Shown piece after piece: positions 55,388 to 64,000 of a DNA stretch of 64,000 nucleotides (positions are counted from its first letter, which is position 1; the number at the start of each line of letters is the position of its first letter). The notes beneath the pieces were generated by a model. The model searched no databases and was not told where the DNA came from. It saw nothing but the letters and a program-made list of their open reading frames with translations. Made by a program: the position numbers and the translations under genes. This DNA is from Owenia fusiformis (taxonomy: Eukaryota > Annelida > Polychaeta > Sabellida > Oweniidae): the NCBI GenBank assembly GCA_903813345.2, contig CAIIXF020000001.1:2170001-2234000 (forward strand), read 5' to 3'.

Positions 55388-56407
55388 ACTCTATATTTCC
55401 AATAGAACAACCATTCTTAATGAAATTTTTGTATTTGATTCTTGAGACGATTTCCAACATGGAAAATAATTATTTTAAAGAATTTCCAAGTTTTATGATT
55501 TTCATCGTTTTTTTCCAAAAGATGCCACTATCAATAAAATACAGGTTTTTTCTTGAACAATTGAACTTTTAACGTCATTTTAAAGATTGTCAAGCTATTG
55601 AACTTTTGGCTGCCTAAAGTCTTTTTAGATGTATTTGATGCCATATTAATTATGGCTGATTATTGTTATTCATTTTTATCATATTCAATAGGCCTAATGT
55701 TATTACAGTACATTAGGCCAATGGAAAACTTGTCACTCTGGGCCAAGTTTCCTCGGATAACGCACCTTTGGTTTTTCCGCCACTGGGTTTTTCCGCTGCT
55801 GTCACTCAGCATGCAACCCTGTTGCACGCTAATTGTTCAATGCTTTGAATATGTCAAGTTTCCCTGACAATTCCATGATAGAATGTGACACAGCTATATT
55901 AACATCTCTGAAGGATCTAATGCCAGAAACACTTGAAGTTGGAGATTTTTACCTCATTTTGGACAGTATTGAACAGTTTGATCAGGCTGAACTCCTGTCC
56001 ATTGACAAGAAGATTGACCTCCTCAATCTGGGCTTAATGTAGGGAACGCTTCACAAAATGAGACCCAGAGCAACAAGATTGGTCTAATGCACTGTAATAA
56101 TATTGAATATGACTAAAGTGAATAACAATAATCAGCCATGATTATTAATATGGCAACAATTATATCTGGAAAGACTTTAGGCGGCCGAAAATTCTATACC
56201 AAGACAATATTTAGAATGACGTTATAAGTTCAATTGTTCAAGCAAAAACCTGTATTTTATTGACAGTGGCATCTTTTTTAAAAAAGCCGATAAAAATCTT
56301 GAAATTAGGAATTTCATTAAAATATTTATTTTCCATGTTGGAAATTGTCTCTAGAATAAATCTTTAAAATTTCAATAAAAATGGTTGTTCCATTGCAAAT
56401 ATAGAGT
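55388..56407. mobile_element. Fold-back element: two 360-370-bp inverted arms around a 280-bp core
   Basis: The left arm 55388-55755 and right arm about 56048-56407 are reverse complements with roughly 85% identity by eye. Examples are TTTCCAACATGGAAAATAA against its inverse, and ATGGCTGATTATTGTTATTC against its inverse. The outer ends are ACTCTATATTT. I found no clear target duplication. The core carries a 63-codon ORF. Confidence 0.8.
55851..56042 (+). CDS. 63-aa hypothetical protein in the core of the fold-back element
   Basis: ATG at 55851 to TAG at 56040-56042 gives MSSFPDNSMIECDTAILTSL, an acidic, helix-prone peptide ending LLNLGLM. It fills most of the core between the arms. I do not recognise it. 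It may be a captured host exon (acceptor-like CATGATAG at about 55873-55880) or a remnant of a transposon gene. Confidence 0.35.
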   Translation: MSSFPDNSMIECDTAILTSLKDLMPETLEVGDFYLILDSIEQFDQAELLSIDKKIDLLNLGLM

Positions 56408-59117
56408 ACTATGAAAAAGTCTCAAATTCTATAGTCAAAACACACTTTATTATATAGGTCAACTTGCTCAGTCAGTGTTCGCATTGTTTTCAATGCAGTT
56501 TATTACCATTTAATGTATTACCCAAGACTGGGTTGAAGACTGAAGAACACAAAACAAAATCAAAATATTGTATTATATTGCTTTTTGGAGGTGTAATGAT
56601 ATTTTTAAAATATCAATAAATTGTCATTTTTAGAAGCAGGATATGTGTTCACAGTTCAGTTATATAACATTTTTATATTGCTTCTGAAAGTGGGTTAGGT
56701 TCTGGAAATACATTAGAAAAATTATATTAACAAATTACACTCCCCTCCATAAGTTTGGCAGTTGAACGTTTTCATCAAAGCTTTTCAGTGTTTGAATCTT
56801 CATTTTTGTTCATTTATTATAATAGTTATGAAATTTATGACTTTGATAAATGTTTTCAATTGCCAAACATATATTTGAGGAAAATAAGGAACTCTTTTTA
56901 TACTTTTTACATAAACCATCCATAAATAGTGATGGCCATTTCAAGGTATTTCATGTTTATTTTAATTGCTATAGTAACTTGTGTTCTGATGGTGTGGTAC
57001 TAGATGAACATGAATTTACATGTAATATAATATTAATACTGTGACATGTAACAAAGTTAAAACTTTGTGTACAAATGTACAAGCATATAGTCTTGCTAAG
57101 CTTTTATAACCCCCTCAACATTCTCCATTGGACAGAAGATGGATGGGGAGGGGGGGGGCAGACGCTTAATGGAAGACTGTTAGTAGTCATTTCTAGGTTA
57201 ATTTCAAGGGTTAATTTCTCAGGCCTCAGGCCAATCATCTTAATATGGACATGAAAGATGGTTGTCCCTGGTATTCAATAGAAGCAGGTTTAGGAGATTA
57301 TGGTGCTTTATTCAATTTTTCATCTGTTTTAAAGATGGCAGTACATGTTCATTTTGGTTTCATCCATCCAAACCTCAAAGGCAGAGGATATAAAACACAC
57401 TATTGATGAAATAATGGAAAGTGGAAACATGGATTTTTGTGGTTTATTGAATAAATTGAATATTTACATATTTTTTCAATTCCTTTATTTCATGTGGTCA
57501 AAAACCTGCTCAAATTGTTGAGCAGTCAGTGGTGTGGTATTTTGAATTAAAATAACACTGTTATTAGCTTGTAAATAGAATATCATGTTGGAGCTGAAAA
57601 GTTCATTTATGCAATGGAATGAATGAAATATCTGTGTCAAAAATTGTATTGCCGTAGGTCACAAAAATGAACTTTCATGCCTCTCGGCTGAATGCAACCG
57701 TAATTCGCAAATGCAGAATGAACAATAAAATAGGTTTTATGAATTATTTTATAAACACATCCATTTATTTCTATTTTGTCAATAAACAGCATTACGTTTT
57801 GTAACAAAAATGTAAATAAATACATTAATACAGAGTATGATAGCATTTTGTGTTGATTATTTCGAGTTCACCTTAATAATAATGTCCTGTCCTATCATAA
57901 ATCCTTCTCATATTTTGTGCAAGGTTATAAGAAATTGGCACATCAGAATAGAAACTAAAATATTTGAACATTATTTTGAATCCATTTCTGTTCAGTTACA
58001 ACATGATCTAGCTCCATAAGAATCTTATTAGTTTGAATGGAAATGTCAAAGATACACATTCCAATGAACTATGTATGTTCCAAATGATTCCTCATTTTGA
58101 TGATGATACAAATAGGAATAAAAAGACAATATTTGAAATATATTTTTAAGCCTTTCATTTGGAATGTTTGAGTGTCAAATAAGGGCAGAGACAATGAGTC
58201 TTAAAGTGATTATAGAAATATAGTGCTAAATACATGTACCTTTAGTTTTCATACCTTTGATAGGATTGTTATCCTAATGAACAAAATCCTATGAGGTATT
58301 TGCCAAGATTAAACATTGTAAGATTGTAGACTGGTAGACCACATGATACAAAAGGAGTTCATGCAAGAACTGCACTCATGAGTAATAACATTTTCATAGT
58401 ATGGAGATATTACAAATGGACTGACATAGGCCTGGGTTTATTTGATGGGCTTTTTAGAAGGCCCAAGCTTGAACTAATTTCAGACAAGCGCCATGCTCAT
58501 TTCTGCAATGTAGTTGACAAGTCTGTAACACCAGTTCCAGTGTTTACCCATTTCTTGTTGCTAAGGCAACCCAGCCCTAATGTCTGCATATTGAAATTAA
58601 CAGCTATTTAGAGATTGACTAAAATATGTGTCTTGTGTCATATTTCAACTTCTGTACATTTAAAAACATAATATAGGTCTGAACAAAACAGAAAATTTTT
58701 AGGCGATCGCACCCCCCTGACTGAAAGCTAGCTACACCCCTGTGTCATCAATGTTTTTCTCATCAATGTAGATAAGTCCTAACATTTTATTTGTTTACAT
58801 TGAAATAAGCAAAAATGAGATCTATTATATCCATATTTGTGAACTTGAATTTGCTTGACCTTTAAACACAACATAAATATACAGTCAAATATATGTTAAC
58901 ATTGAACTTAACAAAAATACGTATATATTGCTGTTTCACTCAAAAGTAATATCATGAAATAGTATAATGTAGAATCTCAATTATCACATCAACGGAGACA
59001 GACAGCCAGACAGGAGATAATTTCGCAAAAAGAGTTGCTAATAGAAATATTGTTTTTGGCTCACATTATTAATTTGTTTGCTCAACATTGGAGTATTCAT
59101 TTCATGAAACAAATATA
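56408..59117. other. Intergenic, nothing recognised
   Basis: AT-rich sequence between the fold-back element and the RNF217-like gene. Only short ORFs without family resemblance are present. A CACTCCCCTCCATAAGTTTGG end at about 56747 resembles the MITE at 59118. Confidence 0.5.
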
Positions 59118-59263
59118 CACTCCCCTTCAAAAGTCTGGCAAATAGAATTTCTCTTACAGACCACATGTTTGGTGATTAACTTCAACTCAGAGGAACAAAA
59201 TTAGATTAAAACATAAACTGACTTTAACACTATCCAATGGGAATTTAGTATTATTGAGGGGTG
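59118..59263. mobile_element. Small MITE with CACTCCCC ends
   Basis: CACTCCCCTTCAA on the left and TTGAGGGGTG on the right are flanked by TA on both sides. It is 146 bp with no ORF. Confidence 0.5.
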
Positions 59264-59558
59264 TATATGTTAAACTTCATGTGGCCATAGCAAAAAACTA
59301 CATTTTTAACTTTTTCCTATTCTGAATTGAAAATTGAAGTCTCTAGAATTAAGGTGGCCCATAATGTTGTTCATGTTTTGTAGAGCCACTCAGTAAAATT
59401 ATGATCTCTGCATCATCATGTCCAATCAAGAATGGGCCACCTTAACAGAACGTTTGAATATGTGCATTCGTGTAAATGGCTTATTGTTCTTTTTTCCTCT
59501 ATGGCAGGTTCTCCCTTGACTACTGGCCAACAATTTTTACCCATTATTAAATATGACA

Positions 59559-60358
59559 TCACAATGATGTGGACTCTGATACTGTGGGTATATGGGTTTC
59601 TTCTACCCTTGTTTCACTATCCAGGTCTTTAACAATATTTTTAAAATGAGCATGAAGTTTATCAAAGGTATCAGCATTTTCTATGTGAGTATCTAATTCA
59701 TGTTTAGAATTGTCAGCACCTAAATCTGAATCCATAAGTAGTTCAAGCATATTTAAGTCACCCTTTTCATGTTTATGAGTGGAGTCCTCTCCTTTCTTAT
59801 CTATTGCAGTATCCTTTCTATCACAAACAGCACCAGTGCTACTTGTTTCATGTTTATTAATGTGGTCTTCTCCTTTCTTACCTATTGCATCTTTCCAATC
59901 ACCAACAGCATCATTGCTACTTGTTTCATCACCCTCAGCACCACTCAAATTGGGCTTGATACCACTTCCATTGTTGTCTTGGTCCTGTTTGTTTGATTTG
60001 TGCGTTTTCTTGTTTTCACTATCAATTTTCAAATCATTATCTTTACATGTTTTTCCTTCATGCTTCACGCTCTCATTGCTTTTCTTGCGCCTTTTACTTC
60101 CATTTTCATTGTCTTTACCCTTTCTTCTCATCTTGGCCTCATCTGTTTGACCTTGACCTTCATTGATGACCTTCACCTCCTCATCATGACTAGAATCATC
60201 AAAGAGATTGTTAAGAGTATAAACATCGGCACTAACAACTTCTTGACGTGAGATATTCTCTTGTGACGTGTCCAGATATGAGTTCTGTAGCTCTAAGTCA
60301 TAAATACCAGTAGGTGGATTAGAGATATCTAATTCATCTACATAGCCCATCGAATAAT
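59559..60358 (-). CDS. RNF217: RNF217-like terminal exon (charged tail)
   Basis: The acceptor is TGTTTTCAG and the first two bases complete an Asn codon. It encodes YSMGYVDELDISNPPTGIYD and onward to SESTSL and stop. A 27-residue unit (ETSSxxAVxDxKDxxxxKKGED) occurs twice in tandem. The tail is Lys/Asp/Glu/Ser-rich and probably disordered. Confidence 0.82.
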
Positions 60359-62744
60359 CTGAAAACATAAAACAATTTGAAGAAAATATTAAATCAGTAA
60401 ACTAAATATATGAAAATAATCAAAACCAAAGTAAAACTAGATAACAGCAACGTCAAGGTGCAGCAAATCCCATCAAACAACCATGGCTGCCATTTTTACA
60501 AAATCCCTCCACTTCTTTTTCAGTTATAGCAAACATTGTGAAATAACAAACAGAAAAATGGCCACAATTTTTCAAAATAAAATTTCAACAAAATTGCTCC
60601 ACCACTTTTTGAGAGAAAAAAAGTAAAAAAGACAGGTAAAATGGCCACCATTTTTAAAAATGACCACTCGCTAGCCAAATTGTAAATAGAAAAGTGTAAT
60701 ATGTTTCTGAGAAGACACATTAAATTTCAACCAAATCACTACTTTTTGAGTTACAGTAAAAACTGTAAAATAAATAACACACATAAAAATGACTGCCATT
60801 TTCATCTAGCTATTGCCCAGATGAATGTAGGGGCAGATGGATGGAGCTTTTATCTTTAGCAAAAGAATTTCATAAATATTTCATAAAATGGGAATATTGA
60901 CAAGCCTATGACAATGTAGAGAAGCAATTGCAAAGATATTGGTCTCCTATCAACAGAAAACTCAAACTTTAAGGAACTTTACTTTAATATTTGACAAAGG
61001 AATCTAAAAACCAACACAGATTACAAAATGATTCTGCAGACTTAAGATATAACTTGTGTTTAGTCATAATATAAAATAGCATTAAATCATATACAAGAAG
61101 GGCTTTTTAGGAGTTTTTACAAGATTAAAATTGGTCCTCTGAAAATTGAGAAATCATGTACATACAGTTTGTAGTTTTACACACAATCAATGTTATGTGT
61201 ATTTTTCATTGTTGTTATAACAATGCCTCTTAACACATTTAGCGCATGTTTAATAAAAAGCTCTTATTGCCATCTTTAATGTAATATTTACTAAATTGAC
61301 AACTGTTTTCTAGCAACTGAGCAACTAGTGATACATATTACAATAATTGTGTAATTAGAAAATTGCAAAGCAATACATAATGCTACAAACTGACAGTTAT
61401 ACATCTTTGTTCATCCAGTGAAAATGTCTAATCACACATTGAGTCTAGGTCCATTAAATGCTAAGATTTAAGATATGAAACATGCCAGAATGATTGTACA
61501 TGTACAGACCAATAATGCTACATACATTTTTTTTGTGATTCAAAAAGCTTAACAAACTTTAATATCCCCATTGAAAATTACTATTGTCCTAAATGTTTTT
61601 ATTTATAAAAAACCTTTCAAATTATTTTAAATCTTTACGAAAACTAGTTTTAAAAATCTACCAGAAAAACGGAAATTTTTGTTATCTATGTATTTTTTTT
61701 TATCTATACTAACTTTTCTTCTTTATGGCATGGAACATCTCTCGCATAATCTCTCTATTTTTCCTCTGTTGCTTTATGCGTTTCTTTTCCTTCAACTTCT
61801 TATGGAGTTTATAACTGCCAATAAAGGGAGCAGCTACAACTGCAACCCCTGCGAGGACTGCACCCGCACCAAGAACTAACCCCACCACGGCTGGTGCAGC
61901 TAATATCATTCCACCTAAAGCAAAAATTTGTTAATTATAACATGAGAATATACATTTAATAAGAAAAAAATAATAATAATGTCACAATGTAATTATGACA
62001 ACTGCAAATAGAATATAAAACATTGGCTTTTTTGAAAAAAGAAATGTTTCAAATATGTCATCAAGAGATCCATAGCTGCACAACTGTCGATGGCAATCAC
62101 TTTTCACTTTTGGCAATTAACTTTGAAAAAAATTATTTATTGGGCAATGGTCTGTTAAATTGGGCAATCATGTTTTCAAACTGTAATGAACCTTGACATC
62201 TTACCTAGTAAAGAACCTCTGATGAACTTCCTCATTGCAGGCTTAGTTGGCATGAAGCGATACTTGCAGCCAAATATACTCAGCTTCGTGTAATGATCCC
62301 CGAGGAACTTGAACGCTCGGAACCTGTCCCCGCAGAGGTAGCAAAAATCTGTCTTACATTTGGAACATGTCATATGGTCGCACCCCATTGATCGCTGGAT
62401 AAAGATCTGTAATAAAAGAAGGTTAATGGTGGATTAAAATAATGTTTTTTAAAAATAAACATAAAGTGGGTCTATTTTTGAAAGAAAAACCCTATATGTA
62501 GGTCCATTTTTAGAGAAAAAAATCCCCCCCTCCCCCCGGGAGTACAGCACCTTAAGCAGTGTGAAAAATGTCTGAAGACATGAAATCATTACCGACAGAG
62601 AATCAGCATTCAGTATGCTGTTATTGGCTAAAAGTAATCAGATTTCTAGATCATTTACTTACATTACACCGTGGACATTGCTGCGCATTACGTTGACCAA
62701 AATGTTGTTCCTTTGCCCAACTTTTCAGCAGTCTCTCTCCTTTC
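59559..62744 (-). CDS. RNF217: RNF217-like RBR E3 ubiquitin ligase, 3' exons (5' part beyond window)
   Basis: Exons on the - strand: 62744-62663, 62406-62205, 61914-61714, 60358-59559, all GT/AG and in phase, stop at 59561-59559. The first reads KGERLLKSWAKEQHFGQRNA and QQCPRCN, the end of IBR and start of RING2/Rcat. The second has IFIQRSMGCDHMTCSKCKTD, FCYLCGDRFRAFKFLGDHYT and LSIFGCKYRFMPTKP, which closely match RNF217. The catalytic Cys of RBR ligases is the one in the GCDHMTC motif. A Gly/Ala/Val membrane segment (PAVVGLVLGAGAVLAGVAVV) then precedes a Lys-rich stretch, as in RNF217. The final 265 residues are a highly charged tail not expected in vertebrate RNF217. RING1 and most of IBR must lie past 64000. 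Confidence 0.87.
60359..61713 (-). other. RNF217-like intron
   Basis: It contains ATGGCxGCCATTTTT-type repeats (about 60480-60800) related in style to the arrays at 1350 and 28650. No exon is seen. Confidence 0.6.
61714..61914 (-). CDS. RNF217: RNF217-like exon (transmembrane segment)
   Basis: The acceptor is TGCTTTAG and the donor AAAA|GTTAGT. It encodes a hydrophobic helix rich in Gly/Ala/Val, about 30 residues, followed by KLHKKLKEKKRIKQQRKNRE. Confidence 0.85.
62205..62406 (-). CDS. RNF217: RNF217-like exon (Rcat catalytic domain)
   Basis: The acceptor is TATTACAG and the donor CTAG|GTAAGA. It carries GCDHMTCSKCKTDFCYLCG, with the catalytic Cys and zinc ligands, and LSIFGCKYR. Confidence 0.92.
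62663..62744 (-). CDS. RNF217: RNF217-like exon (IBR end / Rcat start)
   Basis: The acceptor is TATTATAG and the donor AAT|GTAAGT. It encodes KGERLLKSWAKEQHFGQRNA then QQCPRCN. It starts with one base of a split codon. Confidence 0.88.
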
Positions 62745-64000
62745 CTATAATACAAATGAAATGTTAATTTATAATAGCAGCAAAAGATCTGTCAATGACA
62801 TATCTGATTAAATACAGACAAAAATGGTGTCCAAAAATGAAAAAGTCATTGTACTGAAGTAATAAAGGGCTAGATATTAATTTACAATTATTTGGGAGAA
62901 GAGTGCCCATGTTTATTTAGCAAAAACATTATATTTTGACTTGGGCACTGATGAGGCTTAAAGTTACAATATCTTTTTAAGTAAAACAAAATATCAGAAC
63001 AATTAAACATGAGCCATAAGAAACTATTTGCCCCTACTTGTAATTAAACTAGATGTCCCAGTCAAAAAGCATGCCACAATAGTTCAAATGACAAAATAGC
63101 ATGACATGCATTCTTAATACTGCTCATAAAAGTGAAACATATGAATTGGGCATTATTGTCTTATAAACAGACTTTATATTATCATGTTTCCAATTTTTCA
63201 AAATAATAATGTTTACTATATCTTTCTCCATATGGTATTATGTTCTGGGTATCTTTTGTTCATGTTTCTTTATCATAGTTGAACTATTTTGCAGACTTTT
63301 GGTTCATATAATCATTCATTATATGTTTTTCTTCTGCTGTTGCTCATTTACCCCCCCCCCTCCCTTCCCCCTTGTTTGTTGCGGATCAGTATGCCTCTCT
63401 GGGTGTGCCTCTTATTTCCTTAGCATTTAAACGAGTTCTCAATTTAAAACTTATTTTGACAGTGCTATCTATTGTTTGAAAAATCATGAAAAATTGGCAT
63501 ATTTTACCAACTAATTGCAAACGTGAGAAAGTGAAAATGTGCCAGGGGAGAACATTGTATATATATATATACGTATACTCCAACATGTACAGAGATCAAG
63601 TAACCCTATCAAGAGTTTAAAAGATACTTCACATAGGTACTAATCAGACAGGTAATCAGAGTTCAAACATAAATGATATTTGATAACAAGGATGTACTGT
63701 ATAATCCAATTCTATCATTAACTTTGAACCACATATATTTTGATTGATCTACCTGTACATGACATGAAGATCCTGGTGCAAGAAGCCAACAGCAAACATA
63801 ATGTTTGTTTACCTTTCATCATTGATTTATTCGTACAATCCCCTCCTCCTTTATGGCTTTTACCCTTTGGAATACCTTGACTCAATCTAATATATGACTC
63901 TTTATTTTGGAGATAATTTTTTTTTATCTCCAGATCAAACATCCAACAATGATCAATTAATATTCAATCATCAAGAGCAGGTCATTGACCCTCCCTCCCA
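62745..64000. other. Upstream intron of the RNF217-like gene, no exon confirmed
   Basis: A donor-like CATGTACAG|GTAGAT at 63753 on the - strand has the right phase, but the preceding frame lacks the IBR cysteines. A CT-rich run with polyC is at 63350-63370. Nothing else is recognised. Confidence 0.45.

Noticed and set aside
59769-60251. Three hydrophobic + strand ORFs
   Set aside because: They are antisense to the charged RNF217-like tail; hydrophobicity is a by-product of the Lys/Glu codons opposite.
63753-63812. Possible RNF217-like upstream exon ending DLHVMYR with a phase-matching donor
   Set aside because: The frame lacks the IBR cysteines expected here (W-C-x-x-C...WH) and soon meets a stop.

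Overview
The window is animal nuclear DNA. Its genes are split by GT...AG introns, it is AT-rich, and it carries a LINE, a Ty3/gypsy remnant, hAT-, mariner- and pogo-like elements and many short inverted-repeat elements. An SMCHD1 orthologue, a gene absent from flies and worms, together with large introns, NERD-helicase and LRR-ZU5 genes, suggests a marine invertebrate (for example a hemichordate, another invertebrate deuterostome, or a lophotrochozoan). The species cannot be named from sequence alone.

Main gene, + strand, 475-54819: the C-terminal 1147 codons of an SMCHD1-like chromatin protein in 29 exons. Every splice phase agrees from exon to exon, up to a stop at 54817-54819. The exons encode a chain of Ig-like repeats, a coiled coil, the SMC hinge and a basic tail. 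The N-terminal GHKL ATPase part lies upstream of the window. Two introns are very large, and each holds an antisense gene.

Intron 1089-30690 (29.6 kb) holds a NERD-nuclease/UvrD-like helicase gene on the - strand (about 22271 to 15721). It also holds a complex repeat block (5405-11500) interrupted by a 5'-truncated LINE with an intact reverse-transcriptase frame (8520-10826), a 3.1-kb inverted-repeat element containing a giant hairpin (12274-15376), a mariner-like element (20179-21243), a Harbinger-like element (22860-24620), a broken gypsy integrase (26019-26890), and two arrays of an ATGGCGGC-rich tandem repeat near its ends (1350-1850 and 28650-29440).

Intron 39538-49352 (9.8 kb) holds a - strand gene starting at 46100. 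It encodes about 15 leucine-rich repeats, a long polar linker, and a ZU5/UPA-like region ending in a His-Phe-Ser motif, as in PIDD-type proteins. Its last exon or exons were not resolved.

Downstream of SMCHD1 lie a fold-back element with 360-370-bp arms around a 63-codon ORF (55388-56407) and the 3' half of a - strand RNF217-like RBR ubiquitin ligase (62744 to 59559), whose 5' part lies beyond the window.

The most notable observations are these: a nuclease-helicase gene of bacterial defence-like architecture nested antisense in a silencing gene; a PIDD-like LRR-ZU5-UPA gene nested in the same host; and a 13-copy tandem array of exactly 80 bp that repeats the end of an SMCHD1 hinge exon together with its 5' splice site.
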